The translations under genes and the position numbers were made by a program. This document shows, piece after piece, positions 57,851-64,000 of a stretch of DNA of 64,000 nt. The notes beneath the pieces are model-generated. The model worked only from the letters and a program-made list of their open reading frames with translations, was not told where the DNA came from and ran no database searches. Position 1 is the stretch's first letter. Each line of letters opens with the position of its first letter. The stretch comes from Rhodococcus oryzae (GTDB taxonomy: Bacteria; Actinomycetota; Actinomycetes; Mycobacteriales; Mycobacteriaceae), in NCBI RefSeq assembly GCF_005049235.1, contig NZ_SUMD01000003.1:124001-188000 (forward strand), in the 5' to 3' direction.

Positions 57851-58440
57851 CCGGCACTCTGGCTCGCTTGTCGATGGGACGCGCTGCGGCCCTGAGGGCC
57901 TGCTGAGCTGTGATGATCGTGAATTGGAATCGCTATGCGAAATACTGATTTTGGTATTGCTTTGCTATTCGTTTAACCTGTCTGCGGCGCGTGCCGAGCC
58001 CGTGCCCGAACTTGCGGGAGGTGGTAGGCGTGCCTGGTCTCAGATCCGAGGCGCAGACGTCACCGGTTCCGTTACCGATCCCGCTCGACGCCCGGTAGTA
58101 ACGCCCCGGTGCCCATGACGGCACCGTCGGACGCCCCGCGGCGTGGCGACTCGCGTGTACAGGCCCGTCCTCAGGACCTTGTGCCTTCGCCGATCGGTTG
58201 CGCGGTGCTCGCGCCTCCCTGTTTTTTCTAGACCACGCTCCACTCAACACCGCCACGCGGTCGTGCCTGGGCTTTCGCTCACCCTCGACCGCCGGGCGGT
58301 GCGGCCTTGACGCGTGCCGTACCGCTTGATCTCCCAGCGAATACGTTCCCATCGAGGCATGCGCCGAGGATGCCCGCGCGCGCTGCGCCTGCTGTGCACC
58401 GCGTAGCTCCTCGGCATGCCGAGAAATTAAGGATTTACCC
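57851..58440 (+). other. 590-bp non-coding region, probable long 5' leader
   Basis: No credible protein gene. The reverse-strand open frame 57933-58463 is Arg/His-rich, has no family match that I recognise and is overlapped by the mini-CorA gene. An AT-rich block at 57918-57980 contains TTGGTA, 17 bases, TAACCT, a plausible promoter with transcript start near 57986, giving a leader of about 450 nt before ATG 58441. Inside are TTTTTT at 58222-58227 after a weak GCGCG/CGCGC stem and, near the end, a strong hairpin. I could not match it to M-box, ykoK, ykkC or other known riboswitch consensus. Confidence 0.55.
58356..58420 (+). promoter_or_regulatory. Stem-loop just upstream of the first mini-CorA gene
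   Basis: GGCATGCGCCGAGG (58356-58369) pairs with CCTCGGCATGCC (58409-58420): 12 base pairs with one bulged dinucleotide, loop about 39 nt. The 3' half also forms a self-palindrome CTCGGCATGCCGAG (58410-58423). The ribosome site AAGGA (58429-58433) follows six bases after the palindrome. Confidence 0.6.
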
Positions 58441-58800
58441 ATGAGCAGCACGATGCCGACCAACGACTACGCGCAGACGACTGCCGACCCGATGGCGCCG
58501 AGCGCCCAGAACGTGGAGCTGCTACGCAACATCAGCACTGAGTTGCGCGGACTGAACACGGAGATGGAAGAAATCTGCGAGATCACGCAGGACCAGCTGA
58601 AGGTCACCGAGCAGACCCGCCGGGTGACCGCGTGGACGGCGGTCGCTGTGGTGCCCGGCGCCCTCGGGTCGCTGTACGGCTCGAACTTCGAGCACATGCC
58701 CGAGCTCAAGTTCTACTACGGCTGGCCGATCTTCCTCTGCGTGCTGGCGACCAGCGCGCTGGCCACCTACTTCGGGATGCGCCGCAAGGGCTGGCTGTAA
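58441..58800 (+). CDS. Mini-CorA protein 1 (CorA-like TM domain only)
   Basis: 119 residues. N-terminal helix with coiled-coil character (AQNVELLRNISTELRGLNTEMEEICEITQDQLKV, 22-56), then two TM helices matching the CorA membrane end: TM1 about 62-80, the selectivity-loop region YGSNFEHMPEL (79-89), TM2 about 92-112 and the typical RRKGWL terminus. In CorA the loop begins YGMN; here Met is Ser. The whole cytosolic funnel domain is missing. CorA relatives pass Mg2+ as pentamers, and a minimal pore or effector is inferred. AAGGATTTACCC precedes ATG. Confidence 0.82.
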   Translation: MSSTMPTNDYAQTTADPMAPSAQNVELLRNISTELRGLNTEMEEICEITQDQLKVTEQTRRVTAWTAVAVVPGALGSLYGSNFEHMPELKFYYGWPIFLCVLATSALATYFGMRRKGWL

Positions 58801-58832
58801 GCCGGTTGTCGAGCTCGGAAGGGAGGAAACAC

Positions 58833-59201
58833 ATGACCACGCAACACATTCCAGCCAATCTGCGCGGGCTGACCGCGCGCGACCTGGAACACCTCAGGAC
58901 CGAGGAGCTGCACGCTTTTCTCGCGGGTGTCCGCGATTACCGGGCGGGGCTCTCGCGGCTGCACCGTAAATCGGTGGACCTGGTCAAGGAGACCAGGCGC
59001 CAGCGGGTGGTCTCCGGGTGGCTCGCGGTTGGCCTCGTGCCCATCTCGTTCGGCGGGATCTACGCCGCGAACTTCAGCGACTTCGGCGGCATGCCGGAAA
59101 CCAGGTGGCTGTACGGATGGCCCATCTTCGTCGGCGTGCTGGCGATCATCTGCACCACCCTGTACTTCGTGATGCGGAGCAAAGGCTGGATGAAGGTCTG
59201 A
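58833..59201 (+). CDS. Mini-CorA protein 2, tandem paralogue
   Basis: 122 residues, same layout as its neighbour: helical N-terminus with heptad-like Leu (LRGLTARDLEHLRTEELHAFLAGVRDYRAGLSRL), TM1 about 58-77, loop YAANFSDFGGMPET (77-90), TM2 about 94-113 and MRSKGWMKV end. GMN is replaced by AAN, and two residues are inserted before MPE. GGGAGGAAAC gives a strong ribosome site. It is 32 bp after the first gene, so the two are co-transcribed and could form a hetero-oligomer. A perfect 18-bp hairpin follows. Confidence 0.82.
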   Translation: MTTQHIPANLRGLTARDLEHLRTEELHAFLAGVRDYRAGLSRLHRKSVDLVKETRRQRVVSGWLAVGLVPISFGGIYAANFSDFGGMPETRWLYGWPIFVGVLAIICTTLYFVMRSKGWMKV

Positions 59202-59212
59202 CGGAGTGAGTT

Positions 59213-59251
59213 CGCCGCATGCTCCCCGCCATCGGCGGGGAGCATGCGGCG
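59213..59251 (+). terminator. Perfect 18-bp hairpin after the mini-CorA pair
   Basis: 59213-59230 pairs without mismatch with 59234-59251 around loop ATC. It begins 12 bp after the second stop and ends 65 bp before the convergent membrane gene. It probably terminates from both sides; no T-tract. Confidence 0.75.
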
Positions 59252-59315
59252 GCACGACAACGGCTTTCGATCGTCGGACGGGCGCGGACAGGCGGAAGTC
59301 GTTGCATGGCCCCCG

Positions 59316-60623
59316 CTAGGTGGATTGGTCCCGCTGCCGCAGCCGGTGGGCGGCCTCGACGCAGGCGAGGATCACCAGCGTCATCGCGAGGCTGAGTGCG
59401 AAGGGATCGGGCGGCGTGGGCGAGGCCAGCCCGCGCGGTAGCTGATCGAAGAGAGACATCTGGTCCCGGAGCCAGGTCCCGGTGCCCTGTCCTGCGATGG
59501 TCAGCGCGCTCGGGATGAACAGCACGGACAGACCGACCGGGACCGAAACCGCGCGCCGCGGCACGGCCGAGGCGAGCGCGTAGCCGGCGATCGGTGCCAG
59601 TGCGAGATATCGGATCCCCTCGATCGCCCAGGCGTCGTTGAGTCCGGCCAGTCCCGCCGCGGCGTCGACCGCGAGCAGCATGAGCCCGAGAGTCGGATTC
59701 GCCCAACGACTTCCGACGGCGGCGCCGGCGACGAGTAGCGCCAGCAGGATCGCGATCCCCGTCCACTCGCCGCCGACCGCCACGATGACCGGTGCGGCCG
59801 CTGCGAGTACCGCGGTGGCGGTCAGCAGGAACACGCCGTCCCGGCCGTCGAGTAGAAACGCGGCGATGACGATCGCCACCACCAGCAGCGCGAGCGCCGG
59901 AGCCGCGACGGACCAGTCGCCGCGGTGCCCGCCGAGGACGGCGTTGCTCACCAGCCCGGTGACGACGACGATCGCGACGGCGTAGAGCGGACGCCGCGAC
60001 GAACCCGCCGGTGCCGTCGCGGAACCCCTCGCGAGCACGGCGCCCGCCACGCAGCACCCGAGTGCGGGCAGCAGCAGCCACCACGGCGGGTCGGTGACCA
60101 TGGTTCCCTCGGTGGTGGGGAGGCTGTACGCGGTCCAGCCCTGGTAGTCGGAGGTCTCGGTGGTCGGGATCGGATTCGCGACGAGGTCGGCCAGGAGGAA
60201 GACTGCGAAAGCCCCGGCGGCGAGCGCGACCGCCGCGTACCGATCGGCCGCGCACGCGGCCGCGCCGCCCAGCGCCAGGCCTGCCCCGATCCCGGCCAGG
60301 TAGCTCAGCGCGATCAACCACTCGAGTTGGTGCGCCTGGGTATTCACGAGGGCGACAAGGCCCAGCACCGCCAGCCCGGAGCCCGCGACCAGGTGGGCGG
60401 CGGCCCGGGAATCCCACCGCGCCAACGCCCCCGCGACGGCAACCGCCAGCACCACACCGATCGCGGCGGCGAGGGGGCGACTTGTCATGAGCAGCCGGAG
60501 CTCGCTGTCGGTCCCGGCGATGCCGATCTGCTCGGCCACCGGCGCGGTCAGGGCCCACCCTGCGGTCGCGGCAACGAGAAACGCTGCGGCGGAGTCGAGG
60601 ACGGCGACCCAGCGCCTGCTCAC
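59316..60623 (-). CDS. Polytopic membrane protein, paralogue of its upstream neighbour
   Basis: 435 residues with about 12 hydrophobic helices; no known family signature. It shares layout with the protein encoded upstream (60620-62029): an N-terminal TM ending LTAPVAEQ, an outside loop with an acidic T-D-x-E-L motif (GTDSELRLLMTSRP versus TSDRELSRWISSQP), and the later loop VTDPPWWLLLPALG versus IGEPSWWLLGPMLV. GTG 60623 overlaps the upstream stop by 4 bp, so the two are made together and possibly form a complex. Function not known. Confidence 0.78.
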   Translation of the reverse strand: MSRRWVAVLDSAAAFLVAATAGWALTAPVAEQIGIAGTDSELRLLMTSRPLAAAIGVVLAVAVAGALARWDSRAAAHLVAGSGLAVLGLVALVNTQAHQLEWLIALSYLAGIGAGLALGGAAACAADRYAAVALAAGAFAVFLLADLVANPIPTTETSDYQGWTAYSLPTTEGTMVTDPPWWLLLPALGCCVAGAVLARGSATAPAGSSRRPLYAVAIVVVTGLVSNAVLGGHRGDWSVAAPALALLVVAIVIAAFLLDGRDGVFLLTATAVLAAAAPVIVAVGGEWTGIAILLALLVAGAAVGSRWANPTLGLMLLAVDAAAGLAGLNDAWAIEGIRYLALAPIAGYALASAVPRRAVSVPVGLSVLFIPSALTIAGQGTGTWLRDQMSLFDQLPRGLASPTPPDPFALSLAMTLVILACVEAAHRLRQRDQST

Positions 60624-62029
60624 GCTGAATCCGGCTCGGGGGTGGCCGTCGGCCTGGCCAGCGCGCGGACGCCGACGGCGCAGGCCAGCACCGCGATCAG
60701 CAGGGCGATGCCCGCGACCCGGTCGTCGTAGGCCGGGATGTCAAAGATATCGGCGAAACTGCCGCCGGTGAACGTCGGCTCTCGTCTTATCCCAAGCATG
60801 GCCTCGTATGGCCCCCTCTGCGAGGCACTGGTGAGGGGCGCATACGCACCATCAAATGAACCGCCATACGCGACCACGCCGGTGAAGACGGTGGCCGCCG
60901 AGTGAAAGACCATGGACACGAACGGGATCCCCAGCCCCACCGCGGCGAAGGCCGCGGTGCCGGGCAGCGACGACCCGAACGCCAGTCCCGCGCCCACGCC
61001 GAGCACGGCCAACCGCACCAGCAGCATCGAGCCGTCCTGACCGAGATTCGGCCAGATCGCGCCGACCATCGGGATCAGGGCGACCACGAACAGGCCGCCG
61101 ATCGTCGACCGCCACGTCATCGCCACCCGCAGGCCGATAGCGACCGCGACCGCGCCGACGAGCACCGCCTGCCAGTGCTCGATGCCGGGGAACGGCCCGC
61201 CGATATCCACCAGCACCGGCATCGAGGCCGCCGCAACGCCCGTCGCCGCCAACAGGAATCGGCCGCCGGTCGAGTCGATCGTCCGCGCGGCGAACCAGGT
61301 GAGCACCAGGACCAGCACCATGGAGAGCCCGATGACGATCCACGAGCTGACCCGAGACGTGTAGTCCTGCCGGTCGATCCAATACAGCAGGGCCCGGTTG
61401 GCCAGCGCGATCGATGCCGCGGTCGTGATCGCGAGGCGCAGTTCGCGCCCGGTGGCGCGCTGGATCCCGGTGGAGCCGTCGGCAACTGCCGCGGCCACCA
61501 CGGCCAGCACCAGCATCGGTCCGAGCAGCCACCAGGACGGTTCGCCGATCGTCGAGGTGGTCTGCGCCGGGAACACCAGCTCGAAGGCGTGGGCGGTGAG
61601 GAAGGTGGCGAGCACGCCGAGGGTCAGCGCGAGCTGCCCGGCCCGCCGTCCCCACACCGTCGCCACCGCCGCGCCGAGGATCACCCCCGCGGCCACGGTC
61701 TTGACGTAGTGCACGGCGATCAGCGCGTCGATGCCGCCGACTCCCGGAACAGCGAGCCGCATTCCGAGGATCACGGCCGCGGCACCGGCCATGGCGATCC
61801 AGGCGATCCGACGGGATCCCCTGCGCTGCAGCAGGGCGTACGCGAGCACCGCGACGACGGCTCCCACCGCGACCCCCGTCGGCTGGCTGGAGATCCAGCG
61901 GCTCAGCTCGCGATCGGACGTGTAGACCGCCCAGCCGCCGCCCGGCGGATTGGTCAGCACGAAGGCGGCCAGCACCCCGCCGAACAGGGCGGTCAGGGCC
62001 GAGATGACTTCACGGGGTTCGACGGGCAT
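60620..62029 (-). CDS. Polytopic membrane protein, first of a paralogous pair
   Basis: 469 residues, about 12 TM helices. Besides the shared motifs (TSDRELSRWISSQPTG; GEPSWWLLGP), it has an outside loop rich in Ser/Gly/Tyr near residues 385-430 (AYGGSFDGAYAPLTSASQRG, GGSFADIFDIPAYDD) between the last two helices, missing from its partner. TAGCGT six bases before ATG 62029 predicts a leaderless transcript for the pair. Unknown function; the outside aromatic loops could bind a ligand or the wall. Confidence 0.78.
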   Translation of the reverse strand: MPVEPREVISALTALFGGVLAAFVLTNPPGGGWAVYTSDRELSRWISSQPTGVAVGAVVAVLAYALLQRRGSRRIAWIAMAGAAAVILGMRLAVPGVGGIDALIAVHYVKTVAAGVILGAAVATVWGRRAGQLALTLGVLATFLTAHAFELVFPAQTTSTIGEPSWWLLGPMLVLAVVAAAVADGSTGIQRATGRELRLAITTAASIALANRALLYWIDRQDYTSRVSSWIVIGLSMVLVLVLTWFAARTIDSTGGRFLLAATGVAAASMPVLVDIGGPFPGIEHWQAVLVGAVAVAIGLRVAMTWRSTIGGLFVVALIPMVGAIWPNLGQDGSMLLVRLAVLGVGAGLAFGSSLPGTAAFAAVGLGIPFVSMVFHSAATVFTGVVAYGGSFDGAYAPLTSASQRGPYEAMLGIRREPTFTGGSFADIFDIPAYDDRVAGIALLIAVLACAVGVRALARPTATPEPDSA

Positions 62030-62131
62030 TTTTCGACGCTAACCGACCACGCCCCGCCGCGGCGGCAACCGGGCGATCGTGGTCCCCGCATGCCAGGATC
62101 GTGACGACCGACTACGACGCGAGGAGCGCGC

Positions 62132-62884
62132 ATGACTTCGATCAACGACAAGGCGACCACCCTGCTGCAGCTGCATCAGCCCGGCAATCCGGTGATCCTG
62201 CCTACGGTGTGGGACGCCTGGTCGGCAAACCTGGCCGCAGAGGGCGGGTTTGCGGCGCTGACGGTGGGCAGCCACCCGGTGGCGGACTCGATCGGCAAGC
62301 CCGACAACGAGGGCATGAGCTTCGAGGAGTTGCTGACCCGCGTCGCGCAGATCACCGCCGCCGTCGACGTTCCGGTCTCGGTCGACATCGAATCCGGGTA
62401 CGGGCAGACCCCCGAGCGGTTGATCGGCGGGCTGATCGAGGTGGGCGCGGTCGGGCTCAACATCGAGGACACCGTGCACAGCGAGGGTGGCAGGCTGCGC
62501 GAGGCGCAGGAGCACGCGGACTTCGTCGGTGGGCTGCGCCGGGCGGCGGACGCCGCCGGGGTGCACATCGTGGTGAACGCCCGCACCGATCTGTTCATCA
62601 AGCAGGTCGGCGACGAGTCCGATCGTGTCGAGCGCGCGATCGCGCGGCTGAAGCTGGCCGCGGAGGCGGGCGCGGACTCGCTGTACCCGGTCGGATTCCA
62701 CAGCGACGAGGTGTACCAGCGGCTGACCTCGGAGCTGCCGTTGCCGGTCAACGCGATCGCCGATCCGGTGCGCGGCGAGAAGGCGAGCTACGCCTCCCTC
62801 GGGGTCGGCCGGGTCAGCTTCGGCCCGCTGCTGCAGGCCGCGCTGGCGGTGCGTGCCAACCAGCTCCTCGCCCGCTGGATCTAG
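62132..62884 (+). CDS. PEP mutase / isocitrate lyase family enzyme
   Basis: 250 residues, TIM barrel of the PEP mutase-isocitrate lyase superfamily. NPVILPTVWDAWSANLAAEGGFAALTVGS, PVSVDIESGYG (metal region), GAVGLNIEDTVHSEGG (Asp/Glu metal ligands), VVNARTDLFI, and VNAIADP are characteristic. The KKCGHR-type lyase motif is not present, so it is not isocitrate lyase itself; related proteins are oxaloacetate decarboxylase-, phosphonopyruvate hydrolase- or carboxyPEP mutase-like. ATG 62132 follows GCGAGGAGCG. It stands alone, with no phosphonate genes nearby. Confidence 0.9.
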   Translation: MTSINDKATTLLQLHQPGNPVILPTVWDAWSANLAAEGGFAALTVGSHPVADSIGKPDNEGMSFEELLTRVAQITAAVDVPVSVDIESGYGQTPERLIGGLIEVGAVGLNIEDTVHSEGGRLREAQEHADFVGGLRRAADAAGVHIVVNARTDLFIKQVGDESDRVERAIARLKLAAEAGADSLYPVGFHSDEVYQRLTSELPLPVNAIADPVRGEKASYASLGVGRVSFGPLLQAALAVRANQLLARWI

Positions 62885-62973
62885 CGCACGTCTCCTCCGC
62901 GGGGTATCCCGTCAACGACACCGGGCGTCGGACCGGCACGTGAGTGCCTGCCCGCCGCCCGGTGTTTGCCGGC

Positions 62974-63345
62974 CTAGGCCGTGTTCAGTGCCACGGCCTC
63001 GTGAATGAGCGCCATGAACGCCTTGTCGTCGATCGTGTCGCCCTCATGGATGTCGATGGCCCGCCTGGTGTTGCCGTCGAGGCCGGTGTTGAACAGGCCC
63101 GACGGGTCGTCCAGTGAGGCTCCCTTGGCGAAGGTCACCTTGACGAACTTCTTGTATGTCTCACCGGTGCAGATCATTCCGGCGTGGTACCAGACCGGAA
63201 CCCCTCGCCACTTCCATTCCTCGACCACATCCGGGTCTGCCTTCTTGATGAGAGTTCGGATGTGAGCGAGCATCTCGCCCCGCCAGTCACCGAGCTCCTC
63301 GATCCTCGCATCTATCAGCTGAGACGGATTCTCCATGGGTGCCAT
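62974..63345 (-). CDS. DUF1801 (YdhG-like) protein
   Basis: 123 residues, small alpha+beta protein of the DUF1801 group: SQLIDARIEELGDWRGEMLAHIRTLIKKADPDVVEEWKWRGVPVWYHAGMICTGETYKKFVKVTFAKGASLDDPSGLFN, and RRAIDIHEGD. These proteins resemble the iron-chaperone frataxin fold and are common stress-associated or hypothetical genes. ATG 63345 with AGAGAG upstream is favoured; ATG 63336 would shorten it by three. No link to neighbours. Confidence 0.88.
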   Translation of the reverse strand: MAPMENPSQLIDARIEELGDWRGEMLAHIRTLIKKADPDVVEEWKWRGVPVWYHAGMICTGETYKKFVKVTFAKGASLDDPSGLFNTGLDGNTRRAIDIHEGDTIDDKAFMALIHEAVALNTA

Positions 63346-63429
63346 TCGCTCTCTACATGGTTGGTGTCGCTCGCCGGTCACTCGAGTATCCACGCGGACC
63401 ACCGCGAGTGCATCGCGACGCGCAACGCG

Positions 63430-64000
63430 TCAGCGCAAGTAGACAGCGCTCTGGGCGCCGACGAGTTCGACCAGGTCCCGCTGCGCGAGGTTCACGTCGA
63501 GCAGGTGCAGACCCCAGTTCTCCGTCGGGAGCGCGGGCAGCAGGGCGGCCCCTCGGCCCTCGACCATCAGCACGTGTGGTCCGTCGCCCCCGGTGCACCG
63601 GGCGCGGAAGGCCTCCACCTCGCGGCCGGCGAGGGCGCCGCGGATCGGGGCATCGGCGTTGTCGTGCAGCGAGGCCGGGTTGGTGCACAGCACCTCGTAT
63701 TCGGGCCCGAACGGCAGATCCGCGCGGGTGCCCGACGTCCCGGCGTTGCGCGGCGAGAGGCCGTAGCGGGTGTCGGGCGGCGGCGTCCGCGAGAACGTCG
63801 AATAGGCGATGACGCACCCGGTCTGGGCGGGGTCGGTGCAGGCGGGCACCGAGTCGAAGTCGCCGCCGAGGGTCGCGCCCTTGCGGACGAGCACGTCACC
63901 GCCGAGCAGCAGTGCCGAGACCAGCTGTGACTGGACGGGTTTCCCGTCGATGCGACTGTGGATCAGCGTCCGCAGCATCCGGGTGCCCTGCGAATGGCCG
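63430..64000 (-). CDS. DUF3089 lipase-like alpha/beta hydrolase (5' end outside window)
   Basis: The open frame runs off the right edge; 190 residues are visible. The first visible residues are GHSQGTRML, the nucleophile elbow (Ser in GHSQG) of an alpha/beta hydrolase. Then LVSALLLGGDV, YSTFSRTPPPDTRYGLS, LCTNPASL and the C-terminal LLDVNLAQRDLVELVGAQS (catalytic His is not obvious: VNLAQRDL versus VHVADY.LF in some members). The set of motifs and Cys pairs (ACTDPAQTGC) fits secreted DUF3089 esterases. Signal peptide expected beyond the window. Confidence 0.85.
   Translation of the reverse strand, partial: GHSQGTRMLRTLIHSRIDGKPVQSQLVSALLLGGDVLVRKGATLGGDFDSVPACTDPAQTGCVIAYSTFSRTPPPDTRYGLSPRNAGTSGTRADLPFGPEYEVLCTNPASLHDNADAPIRGALAGREVEAFRARCTGGDGPHVLMVEGRGAALLPALPTENWGLHLLDVNLAQRDLVELVGAQSAVYLR

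Noticed and set aside
57851-58440. Known metal riboswitch (M-box or similar) upstream of the mini-CorA genes
   Set aside because: I could not find the conserved core segments of M-box, ykoK or yybP-ykoY classes; only generic stems.
57933-58463. 176-codon reverse-strand open frame in the non-coding region before the mini-CorA genes
   Set aside because: Composition is Arg/His/Ser-rich with no hydrophobic core or motif, it has no ribosome site, and its start overlaps the mini-CorA coding region. High-GC DNA gives many such frames.

Overview
The window is a 64 kb stretch of high-GC actinobacterial chromosome. Gene order shows that it belongs to the Mycobacteriales. From fgd to the YbdK-like ligase it carries fgd, pta, ackA, pknG, glnH, glnX, mutT3, thiE, thiO, thiS, thiG, lpqL, thiD, thiC, xthA, a GNAT gene, def, a DUF3263 gene, a LytR_C gene, sodC and a GCS2-type ligase, in the same order and orientation as M. 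tuberculosis Rv0407 to Rv0433. Extra genes are inserted at several points. F420-dependent glucose-6-phosphate dehydrogenase, PknG and abundant leaderless start sites agree with this. I infer a Nocardia- or Rhodococcus-type organism rather than Mycobacterium, but the species cannot be read from the sequence. No rRNA, tRNA, CRISPR array, prophage or recognisable transposase was seen.

Layout. 1-8.3 kb: a sensor kinase cut by the window edge, DedA-like and HAD genes with palindromic operators, an NlpC/P60 hydrolase, DUF202, fgd, a SUFU gene, a LysR/NTF2-like divergent pair and a proline-rich surface protein. 8.4-18.3 kb: pta-ackA acetate node, a RibD-like reductase, the glnX-glnH-pknG amino-acid sensing operon and a NUDIX protein carrying a PIN/NYN-like C-terminal domain. 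18.3-28.5 kb: thiamine synthesis (thiE, thiOSG, thiDC) with two TPP riboswitches, interrupted by an ABC exporter, lipoprotein LpqL and a class III nucleotide cyclase. 28.6-39.4 kb: tandem small GNATs, a methyltransferase, a membrane protein with repeated operators, xthA, def, sodC, a GCS2-like ligase and a PAP2 phosphatase. 39.5-43.1 kb: accessory surface genes, two copies of a 61/62-bp palindromic repeat and a DUF559 nuclease-like gene. 43.1-49.3 kb: six-gene Mrp Na+/H+ antiporter operon. 49.4-57.8 kb: NUDIX and ASCH genes, a secreted peptide gene between copies of a 100-bp duplication, a cholesterol-oxidase-like enzyme, O-methyltransferase, patatin, SDR and an MFS pump facing its TetR regulator. 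57.8-64 kb: a roughly 600-bp non-coding stretch leading to two tandem mini-CorA genes, paired membrane proteins, a PEP-mutase-family enzyme, DUF1801 and a partial DUF3089 lipase-like gene.

How the genes work together. GlnH (periplasmic amino-acid binding), GlnX (membrane) and PknG (cytosolic kinase) form one signalling line controlling glutamate metabolism. Pta/AckA interconvert acetyl-CoA and acetate with ATP recovery. ThiC/ThiD make the pyrimidine half of thiamine, ThiO/ThiS/ThiG the thiazole half, and ThiE joins them; the riboswitches sit on the thiO and thiC transcripts. Fgd supplies reduced F420.

The most unusual material is: (1) the mini-CorA pair behind a long non-coding leader; (2) the palindromic repeat pair that fills two neighbouring intergenic gaps and abuts the promoter of a Vsr-like nuclease gene; (3) the small secreted cysteine-pair peptide inside a gene-end duplication; (4) an exact 11-residue repeat of RTQAS in the PknG regulatory tail; (5) the NUDIX-PIN fusion at the mutT3 locus; and (6) several clear palindromic operators whose regulators are not identified.
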